A DNA stretch of 63,940 nt. It comes from an uncultured bacterium (GTDB lineage: Bacteria; Verrucomicrobiota; Kiritimatiellia; RFP12; UBA1067). Position numbers and translations under genes: made by a program. The notes beneath the pieces are model-generated. The model was given only the letters and a program-made list of their open reading frames with translations. It ran no database searches and had not been told where the DNA came from. Position 1 is the stretch's first letter; every line of letters begins with the position of its first letter. The stretch spans positions 1 through 63,940 of the forward strand of contig CACZAK010000003.1 in NCBI GenBank assembly GCA_902779075.1, in the 5' to 3' direction. Below, one piece after another: positions 27,561 through 35,856 of this stretch.

Positions 27561-27667
27561 TTCGGTGGTTTATGGACATTTCATTCGGTGGTTTGCGGCC
27601 GTTTCATTCGGTGGTTTGTGGAGACCGGCCTGAAATGAGTCCCTTCGGGGACTGTCCCCACAATCCC
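27561..27667. repeat. 23-bp tandem repeat element, array 2 (3 units)
   Basis: Units start at 27561, 27584 and 27607. The array ends with ACCGGCCTGAAATGAG and CCTTCGGGGACTGTCCCC, as in array 1. Together with the following module it fills the 372-bp gene-free stretch 27520-27891; an inverted repeat CGCCCTTG..CAAGGGCG near 27785-27806 is the only other structure seen. Confidence 0.75.
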
Positions 27668-27670
27668 TCT

Positions 27671-27779
27671 AATTATAGCAGGTTTTAAGCCCTTTTTCGC
27701 GCCGCTGCAAAAAAAGTTGAAAAAACCTGCTTTAGCAGGTTTGGACATTTTTCATTTTCTCCAATGAGTGAAAACGGCG
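27671..27779 (-). repeat. Promoter-palindrome module, copy 1
   Basis: About 105 bp that match 29737-29845 at roughly 86%. Contains TGCTATAAT (27672-27680, minus strand) with the palindrome AAACCTGC-TTTA-GCAGGTTT at 27723-27742, 45 bp upstream of the hexamer. Points toward the 23-bp array and ATPase B. Confidence 0.75.
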
Positions 27780-27891
27780 CCCCGCCCTTGCCTTTCCAAG
27801 GGCGGACGCTCCTCATTTCCTCTTCAATCGCCGACTGGATGACCAGCGCCAGACCGGCGCGCATCCAGATGCAGCGTTTCATGCGTTCATC

Positions 27892-29679
27892 TCACTTCGT
27901 CGTCTTTCCGGCGATTATCATGGAGACGGCCGTGACGATGTTCTTGATCTCTTCCTTCGTGACGCGGAGCGCGAAACGCTCGCCGTCCCTGTCAATCCAG
28001 TTCGCGCCAGCGATCGCGCTGTTCGCGCCGGTGGGCGGGAAGACGGACAGAAGAGCCTGCATCTCGTCCTTGTCCTTCTGTTTCGGCGCGACCTTCACGA
28101 CGATGGGCAGGATGTTGTCGCGCACCAGCGAGTACAGCGAGAGGTAGAACACGGCGGACGGACGGTCGGCGGCGGCCTCCGGCAGCGCGGCCGCGAAGTT
28201 CTTTTCACCCGACGGCGCCGCGGCAGGCGGCGTAAAGCCCTTGGCCCAGGCGTAGGTGCGCAGAGTCGTCGGCGAGGTCTGTTCGGTGCCAAACACGCTT
28301 TCCGGCCCACCCACGACGGCGACAATGCCCTTCTTGACCACCTCGGCCTCCTCGCGGTCTTTCGGCGTCGAGGCCACCGCTTCCGTAATGGTGTCAACGA
28401 GGCGGAACCAGTTCACGGTCAGGCTCGCGTCTTTCGCACGGACAATTCCCGGCCATGTCGGCTCGATGGACGACACCACCGCGGCGCAGAAGCGGCTGGA
28501 CACCGCATAGTCCTGAGATGCCTGGGCGCTGACCGTGTGCCCGACCAGATATGGTTCCTGCTGCGGTCCGAACGCGAGCGCACCCATGAACCAGTCGGTT
28601 GGCGCGGGCGCAGGCGCCGTCTTCAGCAGGTCGCGTCCCGCCGTGCAGAGCCCCTTCACGGGCGCCTCGCATTTGGCATCGCCCTGCACGCATGCGGGAA
28701 TCGTGTCGAGAACCGAGGCCAAGCCGTCCATCATGCTGCGGAATTGTCCTTCATTCTGAAAAAACTCGCAGGTGCTGCTCGCGAAAATCAGAGGTGAACC
28801 CGCGGGGGCAAAGTCCAGCGCCCCGGCGGGCAGACGGAATCCGGCGGCCGGCGAGACCGAGATGCCCGCTTTCGCTTTCGCCCCGCCCTTGACGACAAAG
28901 CCCGCCTTGTCGAAATCCACGTCGACGGTCAGGCTCGCGAACGAGCGAAGCTCCGCGTTCTGCTGCCGTCCGATCGCCAGTTGGAATTTCCTAAGCGTAT
29001 TGACGAACGCGATGAGCGCGACGTCCTCCTTCTTGGCCTGCGGTGGCGTCGGCAATTCCTTGGTTCCGATCTCCAACAGCTTCTGGTGCAGGTCGGCCAA
29101 AGCGCCCGTCCCGGCCTCCGTCACGTTCAAGCGGAACAGCGGCCGCGCGGCCGCGGACTTGGAGAACGGCGCCTCGGCAAGTGCCCGCTTCGCCAGGCTC
29201 TCGTTCGAGGCAAAGGCGCATGTGCGGCCGTCAGACGAGAACAGGAGCACGTTGCCTTTCCCCAAATCAATCATGCCGTCATCCTTCTTCTTCGCCTCGG
29301 GATGGGCGGCAAGAAACTTCTCGGGACCTTCTGCGCAGGGATACAGAAGGACGGGATACAAGCTATCATCCACGTCTTCACCGTCTTTCAGCATCTTGCG
29401 GAGCACAGCCGTGTCCGCATAGCACAGGAACAAAATCGGATCATTTGGACGGAATTTTCCGCATGCCTCTGTCAACGCGTTCTGCGCAGGCGGCACGGCC
29501 ATCAGCGCCAGATCAGGGTAGTTAATCGTCGTTCCGAGATCAAGAACCTTCTGCTGGAAATCAGAGAAGGACGAGAGTTCGACCGATCCGAGGAGTTCCG
29601 CCTGCGGACGGCTTCCCCCGGCAGCAATGACCGTCCATGCGGCCATGCACACACTTGCACACACTATTCTCTTCAGCAT
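27892..29679 (-). CDS. Secreted protein of unknown function
   Basis: 595 aa; signal peptide (MLKRIVCASVCMAAWTVIA). ATG 29679 has AAAGGT upstream; 13 upstream in-frame residues belong to the leader. The protein alternates hydrophobic and acidic segments (TINYPDLALMAV, DPILFLCYADTAVLRKMLKDGEDV, GKGNVLLFSSDGRTCAFASNESLAKRAL) and has a repeated two-domain feel (residues ~30-260 and ~280-590), but I do not recognise a family. The promoter lies in module copy 2, with the palindrome 46 bp upstream of the -10. Confidence 0.7.
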   Translation of the reverse strand: MLKRIVCASVCMAAWTVIAAGGSRPQAELLGSVELSSFSDFQQKVLDLGTTINYPDLALMAVPPAQNALTEACGKFRPNDPILFLCYADTAVLRKMLKDGEDVDDSLYPVLLYPCAEGPEKFLAAHPEAKKKDDGMIDLGKGNVLLFSSDGRTCAFASNESLAKRALAEAPFSKSAAARPLFRLNVTEAGTGALADLHQKLLEIGTKELPTPPQAKKEDVALIAFVNTLRKFQLAIGRQQNAELRSFASLTVDVDFDKAGFVVKGGAKAKAGISVSPAAGFRLPAGALDFAPAGSPLIFASSTCEFFQNEGQFRSMMDGLASVLDTIPACVQGDAKCEAPVKGLCTAGRDLLKTAPAPAPTDWFMGALAFGPQQEPYLVGHTVSAQASQDYAVSSRFCAAVVSSIEPTWPGIVRAKDASLTVNWFRLVDTITEAVASTPKDREEAEVVKKGIVAVVGGPESVFGTEQTSPTTLRTYAWAKGFTPPAAAPSGEKNFAAALPEAAADRPSAVFYLSLYSLVRDNILPIVVKVAPKQKDKDEMQALLSVFPPTGANSAIAGANWIDRDGERFALRVTKEEIKNIVTAVSMIIAGKTTK

Positions 29680-29736
29680 TGTTTTACCTTTCTGGTTTGT
29701 TGGTTCTTGCGGGGACACTCCCTACAAAAGTGCTGC

Positions 29737-29845
29737 AAATTATAACAGGATTTAAGCCCTTTTTCTCGCCGCCGCAAAAAAAGTTGAAAAAACCTGCCTT
29801 AGCAGGTTTGGGCGTTTTTAATCTTCATCAATGAGTTGAAACGGC
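29737..29845 (-). repeat. Promoter-palindrome module, copy 2
   Basis: TGTTATAAT (29738-29746, minus strand) drives the 595-aa gene with a 52-nt leader containing TGCGGGGACACTCCC. The palindrome AAACCTGC-CTTA-GCAGGTTT is at 29790-29809, 46 bp upstream of the hexamer. Homologous to 27671-27779. Confidence 0.78.
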
Positions 29846-29848
29846 GGC

Positions 29849-29887
29849 TCGCGGGGACGCTCGCCCTACCGTTGCGGGTCCCCGCGA
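29849..29887. repeat. GGGGAC-type palindrome, long-loop form
   Basis: TCGCGGGGAC and GTCCCCGCGA, 10-bp arms separated by 19 bases, 14 bases after the ATPase C stop. Probably two half copies of the dispersed GGGGAC palindrome. Confidence 0.6.
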
Positions 29888-29900
29888 AATCCGCAGTGCG

Positions 29901-31361
29901 TCAGTCTCTGAAGAGATCGTCGAGTGTCACCTCGGACTGTATGTCGTTCCAATACGAGTTGCGGCGAACGCCATTCACGGTTATCATGGTAAGGTGGACG
30001 GCATTGGCGGTGCCCGTCTCCTCTATGAACGTCTCGCGGCGGGTCTGAAGCTGTAGATCTTCTTTCTCGTCAATGGCGAACTCTCCCTTACGGTACTTTA
30101 CCTCGCAAAGATTCGTCACGCGGTCGTCCCGATCTATCACCAAGTCTATTTGCGCCCCAGAGTCGCCGTCGTCCGTAGCGCGGTATCGCCAGCCGAAAAC
30201 CCTAGTGATCACGCCCGAGATACCCAACTTCGCCTTGATCTGGTCTATGTGTTGCAGTGCAACACGCTCAAACGCGTGTCCGCACCAAATGCGCACAGCC
30301 TGCGTCTGCTCGGCCGCAGACCAGAAGTTCGGCATGGGGTTGACTACGCCATCCATGAACTTGAAATGAAAGAGCGTGAAGTTGTCGATGAGCTGGTATA
30401 TCCTGTCGTTCTTGGCTTTATTGGGCAACGAATAGGCCCTGATGAAATCGCACTGCTCAAGTATCCTCAACACCTCTGTCAACTTGCCGTTGCCGACAAG
30501 CCCCGTCTCGGCAATTATCTCGTCCCTGTTCATGCCGCACTTCTTCGTGCCGAGCGCCCGAACCACCGCCATATAAGGCTCCGGCTTCCTGAAAAGCGCT
30601 CTGTAAAGATGGTTGTACTCGTCCGCAAGCGCTCCACCGCGCGCAAAAAGAAGCCTGTCGATGTTCTGTGCAAGACCTTGATCCTTGCGCAGCAAATCCC
30701 AATAGTACGCCACTCCGCCAAAGATCATGTAACACTCCAGCAGCTGCGTCTTTGTCATGACCAGTCCCTTCGCCTCGGCAAAGCGCCTGCACTCGCCAAG
30801 GTTGAACGGCCGAAGGTAGATGTGGCGTGTAAGTCGGTTGTGCAGTCCGCCGACATCTCCGTCGATCTGCCCGACGACCCATGACGCCGCCGACCCGCAG
30901 ATGATCAGCACAATGTCCTTGCGCATGGTACACCATCCGTTCCAGAAGTGATCAAGCGCCGGTAGGAAGTCCGAACGCGGAGTGTCCATCCAGGGGCATT
31001 CGTCAAGAAATACGATCTTCCTCCCTGACGGTATCCTTTCCAGCAGTTCCGACAACTTTAGGAATGCCTCGCGCCAGCTTCGCAGCCTTCTGATTTTATG
31101 CTGCCCGTATTTGCGGAGAGACTCAGCGAATTCCGCAAGCTGATACTTCATTCCGTCGCTTTTTGACAAATTAGCCTGCCCGGCTTCGCTTTTAATGGAC
31201 TTGATTCCCGTATGCTCAAAGGCAAAAGAATAATTGCACACCTCCCGTATCAGAAAAGTCTTGCCGACGCGACGGCGCCCATAAACCGCGACAAATTCCG
31301 ATTTGTCGGATTCAATCGCCGTCTCCAGCTCAACCTTTTCGTTATCTCTTCCTATGAACAT
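29901..31361 (-). CDS. AAA ATPase with C-terminal nuclease-like domain (ATPase C)
   Basis: 486 aa. MFIGRDNEKVELE start, Walker A GRRRVGKTFL (K34), KIVFLDECPWMDTPRSDFL as Walker B, LIICGSAASWV, YMIFGGVAYYWDLL and a C-terminal AQIDLVIDRDDRVTNLCEVKYRKGEFAID, the D..E-K nuclease-like motif. Belongs to the PF01637/DUF234-like families of unclear function. The C-terminal two-thirds is homologous to the truncated gene at 33517. No clear promoter or ribosome site was found. Confidence 0.86.
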   Translation of the reverse strand: MFIGRDNEKVELETAIESDKSEFVAVYGRRRVGKTFLIREVCNYSFAFEHTGIKSIKSEAGQANLSKSDGMKYQLAEFAESLRKYGQHKIRRLRSWREAFLKLSELLERIPSGRKIVFLDECPWMDTPRSDFLPALDHFWNGWCTMRKDIVLIICGSAASWVVGQIDGDVGGLHNRLTRHIYLRPFNLGECRRFAEAKGLVMTKTQLLECYMIFGGVAYYWDLLRKDQGLAQNIDRLLFARGGALADEYNHLYRALFRKPEPYMAVVRALGTKKCGMNRDEIIAETGLVGNGKLTEVLRILEQCDFIRAYSLPNKAKNDRIYQLIDNFTLFHFKFMDGVVNPMPNFWSAAEQTQAVRIWCGHAFERVALQHIDQIKAKLGISGVITRVFGWRYRATDDGDSGAQIDLVIDRDDRVTNLCEVKYRKGEFAIDEKEDLQLQTRRETFIEETGTANAVHLTMITVNGVRRNSYWNDIQSEVTLDDLFRD

Positions 31362-31525
31362 CTGTGCCTCCTTGTTGGGTTAAGCGGCACTATGATACAC
31401 TATTTTCTGCCAAAAGTCAACACCGCAACATGTTTTGGCATGTTATAATCAACTTTTCGCGAAGAACGTCATTTTATTCAGCCAAAACTTGTCTCACAAC
31501 TATGTTTTGGCTTATTTTAACACTA

Positions 31526-31554
31526 GGCAAAACAGCTTTTTCCGTATACAAGAA
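31526..31554 (-). pseudogene. Possible 3'-tail fragment of a transglutaminase-like paralogue
   Basis: About 29 bases align with the 3' end of the 835-aa gene (minus strand, encoding ILVYGK), with a few mismatches and two 1-base gaps. It abuts a GGGGAC palindrome. Short, so chance similarity is possible. Confidence 0.4.
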
Positions 31555-31555
31555 T

Positions 31556-31621
31556 CCCTGCGGGGACTGTCCCCAATTTCAAAAGTTGGTTTGGAACCCC
31601 TGCGGGGACTGTCCCCGCGAA
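31556..31621. repeat. Two GGGGAC palindromes in direct order
   Basis: Copies TGCGGGGACTGTCCCC at ~31559-31574 and the full 19-bp TGCGGGGACTGTCCCCGC(G) at ~31601-31618. Between ATPase C and the thioredoxin-like gene; the rest of 31362-31638 shows only imperfect ATGTTTTGGC direct repeats. Confidence 0.7.
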
Positions 31622-31638
31622 ATCCGTGGTTTTCACAA

Positions 31639-32463
31639 TCACGGTTTCCGCTCTTCTTGTTTTTGCCCTTTACCGCGCTCCCCTTCAAGACGTTCTTCTA
31701 GATCTTTTATCAGAGGATCAAATTCGTGGTCATTGATACACTCTTCCAAATCCTCCAGAAAACGCTTGCGGCTCTCCTCGATCTCTTCGGGAATCTTCGC
31801 CGCCTTGACCTTCTCGGCGAGCTTCTTGTAGTCCTGATTGCATTCCATGAGGGTCTTTCGAAACGCCTCAATCTTCTCCTTGTCGCCTTTTGTAAGCGGC
31901 GTTTCTTTTGAAAAGATCTGCCCAATCTCTACAGTCGCTTTGAGTTCGCGGCCCAAGATACGTCCCACCTCATCGCGCAGCGGGCCGAGCGACGCCTTGT
32001 AGAGCGCACTGAGTTTCATTCTCTTGTGCAGGTCCTCAAGCCATTTGACCGCGCCACCCTTGATGTAGCCAGACGCACAGACGACGGACTCGTCGACCGC
32101 GTCAATCACCTTCACCGCCGGGTAACCCCTGACTCTGAACTTGCGTGCTAACTCATCGCAACGCTTGCGCTGGGCGTCCGTCTGCTTCGTCTTGTCCTTG
32201 GGAAAGTCGAGAACGACGAGCTCGAACTCGTTCGTGGCGGAGGAAAGGAACTCGGGCTTTACGAAGACCTCCTTCTCAAGCCGCTTGCACCATTTGCACC
32301 AGTCGCTGCCGGTGAAGAAGAGCATCATGTGCCTGCCGTTCGCCTTTGCGCGCTCGCGCGCGGCGTCGTAGTCGGGATCGAACCCCGTGAGCGCGGAAGC
32401 CGACAGCACTGCGCATGTCGCGAACGCAAGAACGGCGGCGAGTCGAACACCTCTGGTTTTCAT
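31639..32463 (-). CDS. Secreted thioredoxin-fold protein
   Basis: 274 aa. ATG 32463 follows AAGGAGG. Signal peptide to about residue 25. Thioredoxin-like domain with FFTGSDWCKWCKRLE (C56, C59) and a cis-proline region RGYPAVKVID, as in DsbD-gamma-like or Thioredoxin_7 proteins. The last ~100 residues are charged and predicted helical/coiled. Probably a periplasmic thiol-disulfide protein; partner unknown. Its promoter lies in repeat A at 32563. Confidence 0.82.
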   Translation of the reverse strand: MKTRGVRLAAVLAFATCAVLSASALTGFDPDYDAARERAKANGRHMMLFFTGSDWCKWCKRLEKEVFVKPEFLSSATNEFELVVLDFPKDKTKQTDAQRKRCDELARKFRVRGYPAVKVIDAVDESVVCASGYIKGGAVKWLEDLHKRMKLSALYKASLGPLRDEVGRILGRELKATVEIGQIFSKETPLTKGDKEKIEAFRKTLMECNQDYKKLAEKVKAAKIPEEIEESRKRFLEDLEECINDHEFDPLIKDLEERLEGERGKGQKQEERKP

Positions 32464-32562
32464 CGTTTTCCTCCTTTTGCCTCTTCTGCCCCATCCCACG
32501 AGCCAGACCACACGGACTGGAGTCCCCGCAGAACCTTGCGACAGTTTAAGACCAGCGGTCGG

Positions 32563-32637
32563 TATTGTAGCACAAGTAATGATGACTTCAACGCCCTAAA
32601 TCACTCCCCCCTGTAAAACCTGCTTTAGCAGGTTTGG
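32563..32637 (-). repeat. 75-bp direct repeat A (promoter + palindrome)
   Basis: Nearly identical to 33369-33445. Contains TGCTACAAT (32564-32572, minus strand), TTGAAG 16 bp upstream, and AAACCTGC-TTTA-GCAGGTTT at 32616-32635, 46 bp from the hexamer. Drives the thioredoxin-like gene with a leader of about 94 nt. Confidence 0.82.
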
Positions 32638-32724
32638 ACCCCAACACCGCAAAACTCAACTGATGACGAGTGTAGAAATCGCTATGCCGCCCACACGGGC
32701 TGCGGGCACGTTAGGTCTGCGACT

Positions 32725-32973
32725 TTAATTTCTCACCGCCTCGGCCCATACATCGTCCGCGCCGATGTCAATGTCGCCCGGCCAATTCAGCCAGCCGTAT
32801 GAAACGCTTACACACTTGAATAAAGCGGGATCGTTCAGCGGTTTATAGTAGCCCATGCCTAAATACGGGCGGCAATCGAATATCCCGTGTTCGCCGTTCG
32901 CGAACACGACGGCAACGCGATAATCGTCCAGCGCGGTTGCCTCTTTTAGAAGTTCGTAAGTCTTGCGCCCCAT
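32725..32973 (-). CDS. DUF2442 protein (putative antitoxin-like partner)
   Basis: 82 aa. ATG 32973 has AGGAA upstream. DYRVAVVFANGEHGIFDCRPYL and the ending DIDIGADDVWAEAVR are typical of DUF2442. Follows the DUF4160 gene by 13 nt. DUF4160-DUF2442 pairs are common in accessory DNA and resemble toxin-antitoxin modules; activity is unproven. Confidence 0.8.
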   Translation of the reverse strand: MGRKTYELLKEATALDDYRVAVVFANGEHGIFDCRPYLGMGYYKPLNDPALFKCVSVSYGWLNWPGDIDIGADDVWAEAVRN

Positions 32974-32986
32974 TGCACAGTTCCTG

Positions 32987-33253
32987 TCAGTCTGTGATTT
33001 TGAAAAACGTACCGCTTTCACTGTTGAGTGATTCCCAGTTCGCGAGAAGTTCCGCTTCATGGGCAGCAATGAACCCCTGCACAATCAACGTCTGATCACG
33101 AGGGAAATCCCCTTTGATCTTCCGGCGTGCGAGAATGTCGAACACCGCCTCCATGCCAGAATACCACGCATGGATGTGTGCGCGGTGGTGTCTCCCGTTC
33201 TTTTCGGGCTTCATCCTGATAAGGACGCCGTTAATCATCGCCAATGTTGCCAT
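32987..33253 (-). CDS. DUF4160 protein (putative toxin-like partner)
   Basis: 88 aa, ATG 33253 with GGAGA nine bases upstream. The signature is KNGRHHRAHIHAWYSGMEAVFDI near the N-terminus, as in DUF4160. First gene of a two-gene unit bounded by two 75-bp direct repeats, the upstream one providing its promoter. The longer open frame has no better start. Confidence 0.8.
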   Translation of the reverse strand: MATLAMINGVLIRMKPEKNGRHHRAHIHAWYSGMEAVFDILARRKIKGDFPRDQTLIVQGFIAAHEAELLANWESLNSESGTFFKITD

Positions 33254-33368
33254 GTCATTTTCTCCAACGCCGAATATTGTAGCATATTCCCCATCGTGTC
33301 GCAAATAGGGATGTTGGAAAAAATATTTAACGCAGTTTTCATCTTCTCCAATGAGTGAAAAGCCCTTT

Positions 33369-33445
33369 TATTGTAGCACAAGTAATGATGACTTCAACGC
33401 CCTAAATCACTCCCCCCAGTAAAAACCTGCTTTTAGCAGGTTTGG
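33369..33445 (-). repeat. 75-bp direct repeat B (promoter + palindrome)
   Basis: TGCTACAAT (33370-33378, minus strand) and AAACCTGC-TTTTA-GCAGGTTT at 33423-33443, 47 bp from the hexamer. Drives the DUF4160-DUF2442 pair. Copy A lies 806 bp away on the other side of the pair. Confidence 0.82.
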
Positions 33446-33516
33446 CGCAAGAATGGATTTTTGGAGATAACTAGCCGAATCAACGACATATCTCCGCTTT
33501 GAAATGTTGAGAAAAC

Positions 33517-34399
33517 TTATTCCTTGAACAGATCGTCAAGTGTCACTTCTGACTGGACGACGCCCCAGTATTTCGCTCGCTTGACGCCGCTTGACGTAAT
33601 CATCGTAATCCTGTAGTTTCTGCGTCCGCCGTCCTCCTTTGAGAACTGGGCCGTGCGATTGCGCAATTTCTCGTCTTCGTCCTTGTCTATCTCGTATGGT
33701 TCGTTCGAGTACTTCATTTCGCACAGATTGACAGTCCTGTCCGCGCGATCAAGCACCAGGTCAATTTGCGCACCGTGAACATCCTGATCGGCACCAGTCG
33801 CCCGCCATGAGTATTCGTGCGTCAGAATGCCGGATATGCCAAGCGCTCTTTTTATCTGCGGCACGTGCTGGAGACACACCCTCTCGAACGCGAGTCCCCG
33901 CCACGCCGCCAGCCTGTGTCCATCAAGGGAATTGGTCCAGTAATGCTCGTCGCTGATGCGCCCGTCCGCAAGGAACGCGTAGTAGAAGAGCGTAAAGGCA
34001 TCCATCAGCTGGAACACGGCACCGCGGTTCTTCCTGCCCGGCGGCACGTATTTGCGGACAAAGTCGCATTGTACCAGCTCCTCCAGCCAAGTCTTGAAAT
34101 TGCCGCCGTTCTGAAATCCCGTCGCCGCGAGGATCTCCTCACGGGTCATCCCGCACTTTTTCTTCGCAAGGGTCTCCACGATCTTGATATGCGGCTCGGC
34201 GTTCCGAAACAGCGACGCATAGAGATAATCGAATTCATCCCGAAGTTTCCCTCTTTCGGCGAAGAACAGCGCATCAATGTTCTGGGCGAGGCTCAGGTCC
34301 GGACGCATCAGGCTCCAGTAGTATGGTATTCCGCCAAATATCATGTACGCCTCGCAGATGTCCCGCCTCGTCATGGAAAGTCCTAGCCGCCGCGCGGAG
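33517..34399 (-). pseudogene. 5'-truncated AAA ATPase (related to ATPase C)
   Basis: The frame encodes only the region after the ATPase core: ARRLGLSMTRRDICEAYMIFGGIPYYWSLM aligns with ATPase C from about residue 195, through AQIDLVLDRADRTVNLCEMKYSNE to the end EVTLDDLFKE. Walker A and B are absent. Homology stops at a GGGGAC palindrome (34403-34419) that follows the stop of the next gene upstream. A 285-aa product from ATG 34374 (AGGAC six bases upstream) could still be made, so a stand-alone nuclease-like protein cannot be excluded. Confidence 0.75.
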
Positions 34400-34402
34400 T
34401 CC

Positions 34403-34419
34403 CTGCGGGGACAGTCCCC
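34403..34419. repeat. GGGGAC palindrome at truncation junction
   Basis: TGCGGGGACAGTCCCC begins 2 nt after the TAA of ATPase E and ends where homology of the truncated ATPase begins. Confidence 0.7.
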
Positions 34420-34421
34420 AA

Positions 34422-35726
34422 TTACTTTGTCAACAGGAAGCGGCAGACGGGCACAATCCTGACGATCAGTCCGTCGTGCGTCTCTTCGCCATCCTCGTCA
34501 CGAGTCACGATGGTGAGGTCTCGACATCCAGTGGCCTTCGCCGCCCCCAGAAGCCCAGAGAACTCGCGTTTGCGCGTTTCCGCATCCGACATGTCCCATG
34601 TGACCTGAATCAGCCGCCTGACTTCATCCCCCTCCGACACTACAAAATCGCACTCGCCCGACTCGTTGAAGTAAGACAATTCCTCGTTATGCCCTTTTCG
34701 CCGAAGTAGCTCAAGATAAACGGTGTTCTCCAGCTGCTTACCGTCGTCGTCGGACTGAAGCGGAATGACCGCCGAGCGAAGTCCGTTGTCAACCACATAG
34801 TACTTACCCGGAAGCGAGATTTCGCTTTTTACTGATCGCGAATAAACGTCAAGCTTGCGAACAAGATAGATGGACTGCGCCCACGCAAGCCAGTCGTAGA
34901 GATCGTCCTTGGTCACTTTCCGCCCCGAAGCCTTGATCTCCCTGTAGATGGAATTTACCGAAAGTCTGCTGGCAATCGTCGTCATCACGCGCTTGAGGAA
35001 ATAGCGCACCGTCTGCGGTTTAGAAATCTGCCAATGTTCCACCAGGTCTCGCAGAAGCATGACATCGAAATAGTCCTGCAACTTGCGGTATTTCTCGCTG
35101 AGGGCGGGCATAAGGGTCGGCTCCGGCATCCCGCCGAGACGGTTGTATTCATCGAAGGCAACCTGAACGCTGGCCTTATCCTGCTCAAGATGAGAGTCCG
35201 CGTCAACGCCTTTGAACCGCAGATATTCCCTGAAGCTCAGCGGCCAGACCTCAATCTCGCGCGGCCACCCACGAAGTGCGCTCTTCATTTCCACGGAGAG
35301 CGTACTCGCATTGCTCCCGCAGATGAAAATATGCTTGCAGTACCCCTTGAAGAGCCGTAATACGAAATACTCCCAATCCTTGACAAGCGGCAGCTCGTCG
35401 AAAAACATCCAGACATCCTTCAGCTCCGTCTCCGGATGCATTTCACGATAGGCTTGGAGAACAAGATCCAGCTCCTGCGCCGTCATGTCCTTGATTCGCT
35501 CGTCATCAAAACCGATCCAAAGGATATTTTCCTTCCTGACGCCATTCGCAAGAAGCTGATTGATCGCAATCTCCATCAAAGTGGACTTGCCGCAACGACG
35601 CACCCCAGGAACGGTGATGATGTCATTGCCGTCGATTGGCAAAGAAACATCTCTGTCAATCACCGAAAACGGCATCTCCGACTGCTTCTGCGCAATCAAA
35701 GTCTTAAAGATATCCTTTTTGTTCAT
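34422..35726 (-). CDS. AAA ATPase with DUF4143-like domain (ATPase E)
   Basis: 434 aa. Walker A GVRRCGKSTLM (K47), DVWMFFDELPLV as Walker B, FICGSNASTLSVEM, FREYLRFKGVD and a C-terminal YFNESGECDFVVSEGDEVRRLIQVTWDMSDAETRKRE, resembling the nuclease-like half of AAA_14/DUF4143 proteins. AAAGGAAA precedes the ATG. Its stop codon is followed by a GGGGAC palindrome and the truncated ATPase. Confidence 0.85.
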   Translation of the reverse strand: MNKKDIFKTLIAQKQSEMPFSVIDRDVSLPIDGNDIITVPGVRRCGKSTLMEIAINQLLANGVRKENILWIGFDDERIKDMTAQELDLVLQAYREMHPETELKDVWMFFDELPLVKDWEYFVLRLFKGYCKHIFICGSNASTLSVEMKSALRGWPREIEVWPLSFREYLRFKGVDADSHLEQDKASVQVAFDEYNRLGGMPEPTLMPALSEKYRKLQDYFDVMLLRDLVEHWQISKPQTVRYFLKRVMTTIASRLSVNSIYREIKASGRKVTKDDLYDWLAWAQSIYLVRKLDVYSRSVKSEISLPGKYYVVDNGLRSAVIPLQSDDDGKQLENTVYLELLRRKGHNEELSYFNESGECDFVVSEGDEVRRLIQVTWDMSDAETRKREFSGLLGAAKATGCRDLTIVTRDEDGEETHDGLIVRIVPVCRFLLTK

Positions 35727-35782
35727 CGTGGATTTCCTTTTTTAACGGACACAATTCTGCCAATGCGTCCTTTTTTAAAGGA

Positions 35783-35791
35783 AGTGTATCA
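35783..35791 (-). promoter_or_regulatory. Extended -10 promoter of ATPase E
   Basis: TGATACACT on the minus strand, identical to the box upstream of ATPase A; predicted leader about 50 nt. Confidence 0.5.
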
Positions 35792-35817
35792 TTTCTAGTG
35801 CCCATCGTCAAGGGGGA

Positions 35818-35841
35818 ACCTCGACGCCTTCAGGCGAGGGG
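35818..35841. terminator. Hairpin downstream of truncated DUF4143 gene
   Basis: CCTCG-A-CGCCT-TC-AGGCG-AGGGG, following the stop of the fragment at 35857 on the minus strand; no clear T-run. Confidence 0.45.
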
Positions 35842-35856
35842 CGCGTCCCAGCAGAA

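Noticed and set aside
27685..27882. 65-codon minus-strand open frame
   Set aside because: Mostly composed of the dispersed promoter-palindrome module and an inverted repeat; no ribosome site or homology recognised.
33517..34374. Intact stand-alone nuclease gene
   Set aside because: Homology to ATPase C continues upstream of the ATG and stops abruptly at a palindrome, so truncation is the simpler reading, although expression is not excluded.
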